Assembly: GCA_963698165.1 (NCBI GenBank) | Contig: CAVOPT010000004.1 | Coordinates: 1-64,000 of the forward strand | Reading direction: 5' to 3' | DNA length: 64,000 nucleotides | From: JAAYUJ01 sp963698165 | GTDB lineage: Bacteria > Desulfobacterota > Syntrophobacteria > Syntrophobacterales > Syntrophobacteraceae | In this document: in pieces, positions 23,422 through 30,928 of the stretch | How positions within the stretch are numbered: position 1 is the stretch's first letter | How the letters are laid out: every line of letters starts with the position of its first letter | Notes under the pieces: generated by a model | What the model saw: the letters and a program-made list of their open reading frames with translations, nothing else | Databases searched by the model: none | What the model was told of the DNA's origin: nothing | Translations under genes and position numbers: made by a program

Positions 23422-25848
23422 TCAGTTCCTGATGGTTAGGTTCGCGGTAACATTCGCACCCCCCGGGAACGACGAGGTCACCCGGACATTCCTCGGCGGC
23501 GAGGTCCAGAAGGAGCCGGTGGGGGTGTTGTTGCCGGTGTTGGTTGGATTGGCAATCCCGAGGTTGGACGGAAGGATGAAATCCACCGCCCAGTTGCCGA
23601 GGGCGTCCACGACGGCCGTTCTAATCACGTAGCCGGTAGCGTTGGTGGTCGAGACTCCATTGACGAGCTGGGCGTTCCGCATGGTCCCATTCGCATAGGT
23701 GATCGTGATCGTCTGGCCGGCCCGCACGGTGGACGTGCCACTCACTCTCCAGCGGCGCGAGAGCTGTCGGTACTCGGCCAGCGCCACGGTGAGGGTCTCG
23801 GGCGCGGTAACCGTCACAGTCACCGTCGCAAAGTTGGAAAGGTTGCCGTTGGTGTTACTCACTGCGTAGGTGAACGTGTCCGTGCTGGGCGTCGTGCCGT
23901 TGGGGGTATAGGTGATGAACCCATTCGCTGGATTGGGCGTCGCCGTCCCCCTTGTGGGCTGCGTTCCGATCGTCACCGAAGCAAGATTGAGCGTGTCGCC
24001 ATTGCCAGTGTCGTTGGCCAGTACGTTGATGAGGACGCTGCCCCCCACGGCCACGGATGCCGTGTCGGGGTTGGCGGTAGGCACCGGTCCGCCCACAGGA
24101 GCCGTGGTCGTTACAGTGACGGTCGCCACATTGGACACAAAACCGGAGGGAGCAACGGCGCTCCGAACGCTATAAGTGAACGTGTCGTCCCCCACGAGAT
24201 TACTATTAATAAAAGAGTAGCTGATCACTCCCGTAACTGGATTAGCCAACGCTGTGCCGTTGTTGCCTTGGCTCACGATCACCACCGTGGCGGGGTTAAA
24301 ACCGAAATCATTTTGCAGCACACTGATCGGCACGGGCGCGGTACTGCCTGCCACGAAGGAGACGCTGTCATCGACCGCAACCGGAGCACCGGCTCTGAAG
24401 ACGCCTCCAGCCACAGCAGTGACGACTTCCGCGTCCTGACCGCCCGCTGAGGAGATCACGGTGACCGCGAAGGGAGGAACCGGACCGCCAGTAAACGGGG
24501 GAATAGTGAAGGAACCTTGCCGTTCGGCAGGGTCAGTACTACCGATAGGGGTGATCGTCAGTTCATCAGAACCGGTCAAACTTCCGGGAAGCCCTATGAC
24601 GAAAAGCTGCGGCGGTAGAATCGCCGGCGCAACCGAATCACCCTTGTCACTGGAGGTTGCCGTGATGGTCAGGCTCCCGTCGGCGGGATCGTAACTCGCC
24701 TGACTGAAGGTGACTTCATCCACCAGGGACCGGGTGACCGAGGACGGTGGGTTGTCCGCCACATTGGTAACGATCACGGCGGCAGGGATGGCCCTGGCGT
24801 CGGTTGGAATGCTCTGCCCGTAATACTGGCCAAGAATCGTCGGGGGCACGGTCTGGTTGTTCACGGTCGGGCCGTTCATGAGCTTTGAAGGCATCAAATT
24901 AGTCCCCAAAGCATCCCCAAAGGAGATAACAGGGGGCGCCGCGCCGGGGCCTGAGGTGGCTGTCGCAAAGACATCCACGTGAGCGAGGCCGGCACTCCGG
25001 GCATAGGTCGCGCGGTCCAGGGTGAGCGGGCTGCCGATCGCACCCTGATGCACCTTGCCGATGACCGTGAAGTCCGCTGTCTCCATGCATCTGAGGCCAC
25101 CGTTAGTAAGTGGCAACCCATTCAGGCCCAAGCCTGCGGGGTTGTCGACACAGACTCTAAAGAAATTGGTTCCGAAGGGACTCCCGGTGACTGGACCCGC
25201 GGTCAGCCCATTGGACAGGAAAGTGTCACCGTCTATAATGACTGGATCCGCAAGCGGAATCAGGAAGGGTCCGATGGCGCTGTTCAAAGCACCGGTGAAA
25301 TCGCCCGGGGCGCCGATTCCAATGTCCGAGGTGACGTTGATCGCCTTTGTTCCCGCTGTGACCTCGGGAAATACTTGCTCGCCGTAGGGGTAAGTGACCG
25401 TGTAAGTGCCGTCCACTGGAGCATCGATGCGGATCCGAATGCGGCCAAACACGATCTGATCGCCCACTGCCGCAGCACCACCGCCAAAAGCCGCCTCCAG
25501 CGCCTGCACCAGAAGGGCAGAATTGGTGCCGGCGGCGTCAAAATCAAAGGTGGCGTCCGCAACATGCCAGAAAGACTCATCCGGCCAGTTGCCCGGGAAC
25601 GCAATCGGCTGAGCTGGGTCGGGCACAGGCGGAGCCAAACAGGCGGCATCCTGGGCCGCGGTCTCCGGTATGCAAAGATCGAGGGCCACGCCGAGGGTAT
25701 CCTGATACCAAAGAGGGTAGCCGTTGCCCGGAGGTGAGGGAACAACGTTCGGCCCCACCCGGAAGAGCGCGGCCTGCGCGCTTGTGGCGGCAAAGAGCAT
25801 CAAGGCCGCCAGCACAATAACCATTTTATATGTATGTTTAGTAGCCAT
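23422..25848 (-). CDS. Large secreted Ig/cadherin-like protein
   Basis: An 808-aa exported protein. Signal peptide about 1-27; ribosome site GAGAGGAGAAG before ATG 25848. Residues 30 to about 485 form an N-terminal region of unknown fold, rich in Pro/Gly/Thr and with a few Cys. Two tandem Ig/cadherin-like domains follow (about 495-590, VDDSVSFVAGSTAPVPISVL ... DDTFTYSVRS; 595-690, NPDTASVAVGGSVLINVLAN ... TDTFTYAVSN), each closed by an ATVTVT strand. A final domain (about 695-808) contains AEYRQLSRRWRVSGTST. There is no anchor motif or LPXTG. It probably acts at the cell surface or in a matrix. Receiver paralogue B lies 316 bp upstream. Confidence 0.78.
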   Translation of the reverse strand: MATKHTYKMVIVLAALMLFAATSAQAALFRVGPNVVPSPPGNGYPLWYQDTLGVALDLCIPETAAQDAACLAPPVPDPAQPIAFPGNWPDESFWHVADATFDFDAAGTNSALLVQALEAAFGGGAAAVGDQIVFGRIRIRIDAPVDGTYTVTYPYGEQVFPEVTAGTKAINVTSDIGIGAPGDFTGALNSAIGPFLIPLADPVIIDGDTFLSNGLTAGPVTGSPFGTNFFRVCVDNPAGLGLNGLPLTNGGLRCMETADFTVIGKVHQGAIGSPLTLDRATYARSAGLAHVDVFATATSGPGAAPPVISFGDALGTNLMPSKLMNGPTVNNQTVPPTILGQYYGQSIPTDARAIPAAVIVTNVADNPPSSVTRSLVDEVTFSQASYDPADGSLTITATSSDKGDSVAPAILPPQLFVIGLPGSLTGSDELTITPIGSTDPAERQGSFTIPPFTGGPVPPFAVTVISSAGGQDAEVVTAVAGGVFRAGAPVAVDDSVSFVAGSTAPVPISVLQNDFGFNPATVVIVSQGNNGTALANPVTGVISYSFINSNLVGDDTFTYSVRSAVAPSGFVSNVATVTVTTTAPVGGPVPTANPDTASVAVGGSVLINVLANDTGNGDTLNLASVTIGTQPTRGTATPNPANGFITYTPNGTTPSTDTFTYAVSNTNGNLSNFATVTVTVTAPETLTVALAEYRQLSRRWRVSGTSTVRAGQTITITYANGTMRNAQLVNGVSTTNATGYVIRTAVVDALGNWAVDFILPSNLGIANPTNTGNNTPTGSFWTSPPRNVRVTSSFPGGANVTANLTIRN

Positions 25849-26164
25849 TGTTTCTTCTCCTCTCTTTCAATAAAGCCTTACAATAAATTACAGTCAGGTT
25901 TCGCGATGATCTTTATATTCTTGGAAAACAAGCACCTCCTTCTTTTCACTCCATGGCTTCCGGCACCATGATACTTTTCCCAATGCCTCCGGTTCCATGC
26001 ATCAGGTTCAAGAATTGTTGGCAAAAGGTTAAACATCGCGGGCCATGAAGTAAATGAGTACAAATTACCCTTTCAGAATGATCAAATGGGTCTACCCGCC
26101 AGGAAAAAGCAATCACAAGCCACCTTTGCCTGACGAATAAGGCCTGCGCAACGGTTTCAGCGCG

Positions 26165-26551
26165 TCAGGCGGCTCCAATCATCTGCTCGAGGCAGTTTCC
26201 AACGGCTTCGGCAGTGAGAGGCTTCTCGATGACGGCATCGATTCCCTTTTTGAGGACGTCAGGTCGGTAAGCAGCCTCTCTGGGGCTTGTCAGCAGGACC
26301 CTCCTGCAAGCAGGGTGAGCACATCCCATGAGGTTAAAAAACATAATTCCGTCTGCGTTCGGCAGAAACTGGTCACACAGGATGATGTCGAAGTCCTCTC
26401 TGTTGAGAGCTTCAATCCCCTCCCTCGCTGTCTCGCACGTTGTCAGTTCACAGCCCTTGTCCTCCAAAAATGAAAACATTGCACTCCTCACGAGTTCATC
26501 GCCATCGACAAGAAGGACCTTTTTGCCGAGCATGTTGGGCTGCGAAACCAT
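26165..26551 (-). CDS. Single-domain response regulator (receiver), paralogue B
   Basis: 128 aa, aligning end to end without gaps with the receiver at 14426-14812: VDGDE pocket, D60 in FDIILCD, T88 in LLTS and K110 in IEKPL. There is no output domain. Ribosome site GGGGAGAGGAGGT. It is followed in the same direction by the secreted Ig-like protein and the propeller gene, as paralogue A is followed by the multicopper oxidase. Its presence at the head of both units suggests a shared control device rather than a DNA-binding regulator. Confidence 0.88.
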   Translation of the reverse strand: MVSQPNMLGKKVLLVDGDELVRSAMFSFLEDKGCELTTCETAREGIEALNREDFDIILCDQFLPNADGIMFFNLMGCAHPACRRVLLTSPREAAYRPDVLKKGIDAVIEKPLTAEAVGNCLEQMIGAA

Positions 26552-26608
26552 TCACACCTCCTCTCCCCGGCTGAAAAAAAACGTCAAGTTTATCCAACTT
26601 CTGCCGAG

Positions 26609-26624
26609 TGCAAGGGGTGTACCA
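26609..26624 (-). promoter_or_regulatory. Sigma-54 promoter of the receiver B / secreted-protein unit
   Basis: The minus strand reads TGGTACACCCCTTGCA: GG-N10-GC, 58 bases before ATG 26551. It is the counterpart of the site at 14869, with the same distance to the gene. Confidence 0.72.
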
Positions 26625-26718
26625 TAGGGAGAAAAACAGACAATCAGTCATGAATGTCAATACTTGAGACTTTCTCCATGATTCCTGGCCCCGAGCTTTT
26701 GCCCCGTTTATAGAAGAA

Positions 26719-26749
26719 TTTCGAAATGTGATTCGAAAAAATTCGAATC
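26719..26749. promoter_or_regulatory. Triple TTCGAA array, second copy
   Basis: TTCGAA boxes at 26720, 26732 and 26742 have the same 12/10 spacing and the same distance to the promoter as the array at 14979. The sequence between boxes and gene is less conserved than the boxes, as expected for selected sites within a duplicated region. From 26750 to 27036 nothing else is recognised. Confidence 0.6.
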
Positions 26750-27036
26750 TGCAAAAAATTCAGGTTCTTGGAGAGAAGGGGGAAAGGTTTCGGGGGGGAA
26801 TGACGGCTTTCTTTCGGCGTTTCGGGCGGGTGGGTTGCGGTGGGGTGGGAATGGATGCAAGGATGTGCTGGAAAAAAGGGCTCATTGTGGATTGGCGTGA
26901 AAACAGCCGGAGTCATGCTGTTTCAGAGTTTGTCGCCTGGTACTATAGGGCCTTGTGCCCGTTCCGGCGCCCACGAGGGGCTATGCTACGGCAGGCATCG
27001 CTCACGCGAATCCGCGAAGACCCGAAAAGGCTGAGT

Positions 27037-28419
27037 CTATCGGACCTGAAGCTTCTTTCTGCGGTAGCGGAAGGTATGGTGGTTGAGGCCGAGAAGTTGG
27101 GCGGCCTTGCTTTCATTGCCTCCGGCCATCTTGAGTGCTTCTGCGATGTAGTGTTTCTCAATGGACTCCAATATGGAGGTGAGGTCGGCACCCTCGGCGG
27201 AGAAGGGGGGAAATAGGGTTTTCTCTCTTTCGCGCTCGTCCTTCTCGGGCCCACAGACAATGCCGACGTCTTCCAGCCCCAGCTCAGGGCCGGTGCCGAT
27301 GAGAACTCCTCTTTCGATCACATTCCTCAGTTCACGGACATTGCCCTGCCAGTGAAAGCCCTTTAAAGCGCTTTCAGCGGCCGGGCTTATGCCGGTGAAG
27401 CGCTTTCCGAATTTCTGACTGAATTCCACAAGGAAACGCATGGCAATGGGAATGATGTCTTCAGGGTGCATGTTCAAAGAGGGAACTTCCAGTTTAATGA
27501 CCCCCAGCCTGTAGAACAGATCCTCCCTGAAAGCTCCGCCGGCGATCATTTTCATGATGTCCTTGTTGGTGGCGGAAACGACTCTGGTTTGAACCCTCAG
27601 GGCCTTGGTCCCGCCGACCCGGTAGTATCCGCCGTCTTCAAAGAATCTAAGAAGCTTCCCTTGAGCTTCCGGACTCAAGTCACCCACCTCGTCAAGAAAC
27701 AAGGTGCCGCCCGCAGCCTCTTCAATCAAACCTTTCTTGCCTTGCTGCCGCGCCCCGGTGAAAGCTCCCTGCTCGTGTCCAAAGAGCTCGCTCTCGATGA
27801 GATCCCTGGGAATGGCGGCGCAATTCACCGTGACCATGGGCCCTCCGGATTGAGGGCTGTGGTAATGAATGGCCCTGGCGATCAATTCCTTGCCGGTTCC
27901 TGTTTCCCCAAGGATCATCACGGGGGTGTCAGGGCTGCGGGCCACCTTTTGCACGAGTTCCAGCAGGTGCGTGATTTGCTTGCTTTCCGCCGTGATAAAC
28001 GGGAAATGCTGCTCCAGAGAGTCTTCCTGAAGAGTCAGCACCTCTCTCTTCAGGGCTATGGTCTGCAGGGCATTTCGGATGGTGACCTCGAGGGCATCCA
28101 TGTGGATGGGTTTCACCGCGTAGTCATGAGCCCCAAGCTTCATGCAGGAGATTACCGTCTCGATATCTTCATAAGCGGAGATCATGATGACAAGAATCTC
28201 GGGATGGGAGTCCCTGATCCGGTGGAGAGCCTCGACGCCGTTCATGCCGGGAAGCCCGATATCCAGGAGAATGAGGTCCGGGGTTTCCTTCTCCAGGGCC
28301 TCAAGGGCTTCCTCCGCCGTGGGGAAGGCTTCAACCCGATACGCGTCCTCGAGAGCCGTGACCAGCCCGTCTCTTATGCTGACGTCATCGTCAATCACAT
28401 GGATGCGGTAGGACACCAT
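27037..28419 (-). CDS. NtrC-family sigma-54 response regulator
   Basis: 460 aa in the classic three-part order. Receiver domain (1-120, D53 in LLDIGLPGMNG). AAA+ sigma-54 interaction domain (about 145-370) with Walker A GETGTGKE, the GAFTGA loop that contacts sigma-54 and a Walker B-type LFLDEVGDL. C-terminal Fis-type HTH (GGNESKAAQLLGLNHHTFRY). It should activate sigma-54 promoters when phosphorylated, probably by one of the two kinases encoded just upstream. The paired sigma-54 type promoters at 14.87 and 26.61 kb with their TTCGAA arrays are the obvious candidate targets, though no binding can be shown from sequence. Confidence 0.93.
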   Translation of the reverse strand: MVSYRIHVIDDDVSIRDGLVTALEDAYRVEAFPTAEEALEALEKETPDLILLDIGLPGMNGVEALHRIRDSHPEILVIMISAYEDIETVISCMKLGAHDYAVKPIHMDALEVTIRNALQTIALKREVLTLQEDSLEQHFPFITAESKQITHLLELVQKVARSPDTPVMILGETGTGKELIARAIHYHSPQSGGPMVTVNCAAIPRDLIESELFGHEQGAFTGARQQGKKGLIEEAAGGTLFLDEVGDLSPEAQGKLLRFFEDGGYYRVGGTKALRVQTRVVSATNKDIMKMIAGGAFREDLFYRLGVIKLEVPSLNMHPEDIIPIAMRFLVEFSQKFGKRFTGISPAAESALKGFHWQGNVRELRNVIERGVLIGTGPELGLEDVGIVCGPEKDEREREKTLFPPFSAEGADLTSILESIEKHYIAEALKMAGGNESKAAQLLGLNHHTFRYRRKKLQVR

Positions 28420-28599
28420 GGTCAGCCGTGCTCCGTCCCTTCGCGCAAGAGGGTGTTCAAGAAGGCATTATATTCCGTACATGTTTGCTGAACCCACCCC
28501 AACGCCCGCAAGGGGCTAGACTACGGATTGGGGTAGCCCAGGGCCTTGTGCCCGTTTCACTCAGGGGTCACCAAGTGGAAGCCCCGTGGCACACTATCA

Positions 28600-28726
28600 G
28601 CCGCGAAGGGCGGGCGTAAAGACCGCCCCTACGGATTCGTGGCTCACCCGCTTGGCAGCGGCGGGCTTCAGCCCCGCGCGCACGGCAAGCCATTGAACAA
28701 AAAGCCTCGGAGAGTGAATGGCTCAA
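28600..28726. repeat. GC-rich palindromic repeat, copy 2
   Basis: GAAGGGCGGGCGTAAAGACC, a CGCCCCTACGGATT block and GGCTCACCCGC, ending GCACGGCAAGCCATT. It matches 35812-36004 and, reversed, 17711-17806. It occupies most of the gap between regulator and kinase; its end touches the kinase stop. Confidence 0.75.
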
Positions 28727-30915
28727 CCCAGGAAAGACTTTTCCACGCTCCTCCTCGGGATCTCGATGGTGAATTCGGCCCCGCCCCACCTGCTCGGAGA
28801 CACCTTCAATGAGCCGCCATGGTCGGACACAATCCTGTGGCAGATGCTCAGCCCTATCCCGAGCCCGTCTTTCTGAGTCGTGAAGAACGGTTCGAAGACC
28901 CTGTCCGTCAAGTGCGAAGGTATCCCCGGCCCTGAATCGGCAACCTTGATCAGGATATGGCTTTCATTGGCCTCTGAAGAGACTTCCACCCTTCTGGGTC
29001 CGTCCCAATTCTTGAGCGTATTGATGGCATTGGTGATCAGGTTCATGAGTGCCTGCTGCAGGGAGGAAGGGTCCACCAGGCACCCCGGTAAATCAGGCGC
29101 CGGCGACTTTGTGATGTCGATCTCTCCTTTCCTTAAAGTTGCGGCGCAAAGTTCGATGGACTCGTCAATGATATGGTTGACGTCCGCAGTAACGAACTTG
29201 AGTGCGCCGGGCTTTGAAAAGTCCAGGACTCTTCTGATGACGGACTCGATTCTGTTGGAGGCGTTCTTGAGCTGCCCTGTGATATCGATCGCTTTCTGCA
29301 TCCTTTCCCGGTCCAGGCTGCTGCAAATTCTTTCAAGGTTGGTCAGATGAATGTTGATGCCGGACAACGGATTTCTCAACTCATGGGCAATGCCGGCGGT
29401 GACTCGCCCAAGAGATGCCATTCTATCCTGGATCCCCAAAAGGTGCTCCATTTCTTTGATTCGCGTGATATCGGTCATGTTGATCAAAATGGCTTTCCTG
29501 CCCATGTATTGAATTGTGTTTGCCCGGCAATAGAGCCATTTCATGGTTCCGCCGTCACCGCCTTCGGAGAGTCGTTGGAACCTGAAGCTGAGATCCGCCT
29601 GCTCAATTCGTCCTGAAGCGAGATCATTATAGAGCTTCCTGACCTCTTCCAGGTCGTCGGGGTGAATTCCTTCAAAATCCACCCTTCGGCTCTGCACAAA
29701 TGGACGTTCGGAGAGCCTTTCATGCTCAGGGTTCACATACACCACCATGTGATCCTGAATGATGGAAATACCCGTGGGAGAGTTTTCAACGAGACTTCGA
29801 AAGTTTTCTTCGCTCCTGTGAAGCGATTCCTCCGCCAGGCTTCGCTGTTCATCACGGGCTTGGAGTGACTCAGCCATGTCGTCGAAGGCTGACGCCAGTT
29901 TGCTGAATTCTCCGTCTTTACGGCGCAAACCGCTGCGCGCACTGAGTTCTCCTTGGCCCAGTTTGTGTGCCAGATCCAACAGCAAATTCACACTGCGCAC
30001 GATGAGCAGGTGTCCGTACAGCCATGCCCCGGCGAGCACCAGCAAAGTCACACCTGCGAGGGCGAGGAGGTTTTTGAGCAGGATTTCGTTGGCTGAGGCA
30101 TGGACACTGTTTAATGCTGTGCTTGCACACACAAACCCGCCCGGCTGCGCTCCTTTCAATCGCGTGAAAACATGGAGGCGTCGAATCCCGTCTATGTCTT
30201 CGGCTTCAACGTTTCCCTCCTCTCGAGCCATAATGGTTTTGATAATTTCCACCTCCGGACAAACTTTGCCCACCCATTCCTTCGGATTGGGATAACGGGC
30301 CACGACAGTCCCTTTCTGGTCTATGAGAGTGATGGTGGTATCGGGGGGATGCTCTGCATTGGCGGCCAGCTCATAGAACCAGGCCAAGGGCTGCTCAGCG
30401 AAGATCGCAGCCAGCTCGCCCTTCGCATCAACCACCAGCTGGCTGTAACAGACGGATGCAATTCCAGTGGATGGCTGAATTTCATACTCACGGACGAAAA
30501 ATTGTTGAGTTTCAAAGGCGCGTTGAACATAGGTTTGGTCTTGCGCATTCTCGGGGCTGCTGAAGGGGATCGCGCTGCAGACCAGATTACCACGCGCATC
30601 GCGTACTCCCAGGTTGACGTAAGGCCCGTGTTCATCAAGCATGCGACGGACAAATTCCGAGCACCTGGACGAGTCCATGGTGACCATATCAGGATGAAGT
30701 GCCAGAGCTTTAAGCCATTGAGACGCCCCCTCGGTTACAGCTTCCTCCTTTGCTGAAACAAGCCGGAGCGTTATTCGAAGGTCGCTTTCCACGTCCCGAT
30801 AGGCCAGTTCACGCTGTTGTATGCCCGAATGGATGATCACGACAAAAGCAGGCAGGACGGCGAGAAGCACCAGGATGATCAGTCGTGAGCGCAGGCTGGT
30901 AATAACGTGACCCAT
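28723..30915 (-). CDS. Membrane sensor histidine kinase with periplasmic sensor
   Basis: 730 aa from ATG 30915 (AAGGAG upstream; a longer frame to 31035 overlaps the neighbour and is unlikely). TM1 about 10-30 (LIILVLLAVLPAFVVII), a dCache/PDC-like extracytoplasmic domain to about residue 280, TM2 about 285-305, HAMP, one PAS domain (about 375-495), a HisKA phosphoacceptor in GIAHELRNPLSGIN, and an HATPase domain with DSGPGIP and GLGIGLSICH. It starts 13 bp after the stop of the other kinase. It probably senses a small ligand outside the membrane and phosphorylates the NtrC-type regulator downstream, possibly also the single-domain receivers. Confidence 0.92.
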   Translation of the reverse strand: MGHVITSLRSRLIILVLLAVLPAFVVIIHSGIQQRELAYRDVESDLRITLRLVSAKEEAVTEGASQWLKALALHPDMVTMDSSRCSEFVRRMLDEHGPYVNLGVRDARGNLVCSAIPFSSPENAQDQTYVQRAFETQQFFVREYEIQPSTGIASVCYSQLVVDAKGELAAIFAEQPLAWFYELAANAEHPPDTTITLIDQKGTVVARYPNPKEWVGKVCPEVEIIKTIMAREEGNVEAEDIDGIRRLHVFTRLKGAQPGGFVCASTALNSVHASANEILLKNLLALAGVTLLVLAGAWLYGHLLIVRSVNLLLDLAHKLGQGELSARSGLRRKDGEFSKLASAFDDMAESLQARDEQRSLAEESLHRSEENFRSLVENSPTGISIIQDHMVVYVNPEHERLSERPFVQSRRVDFEGIHPDDLEEVRKLYNDLASGRIEQADLSFRFQRLSEGGDGGTMKWLYCRANTIQYMGRKAILINMTDITRIKEMEHLLGIQDRMASLGRVTAGIAHELRNPLSGINIHLTNLERICSSLDRERMQKAIDITGQLKNASNRIESVIRRVLDFSKPGALKFVTADVNHIIDESIELCAATLRKGEIDITKSPAPDLPGCLVDPSSLQQALMNLITNAINTLKNWDGPRRVEVSSEANESHILIKVADSGPGIPSHLTDRVFEPFFTTQKDGLGIGLSICHRIVSDHGGSLKVSPSRWGGAEFTIEIPRRSVEKSFLG

Positions 30916-30928
30916 GTAAACTCCTTTT

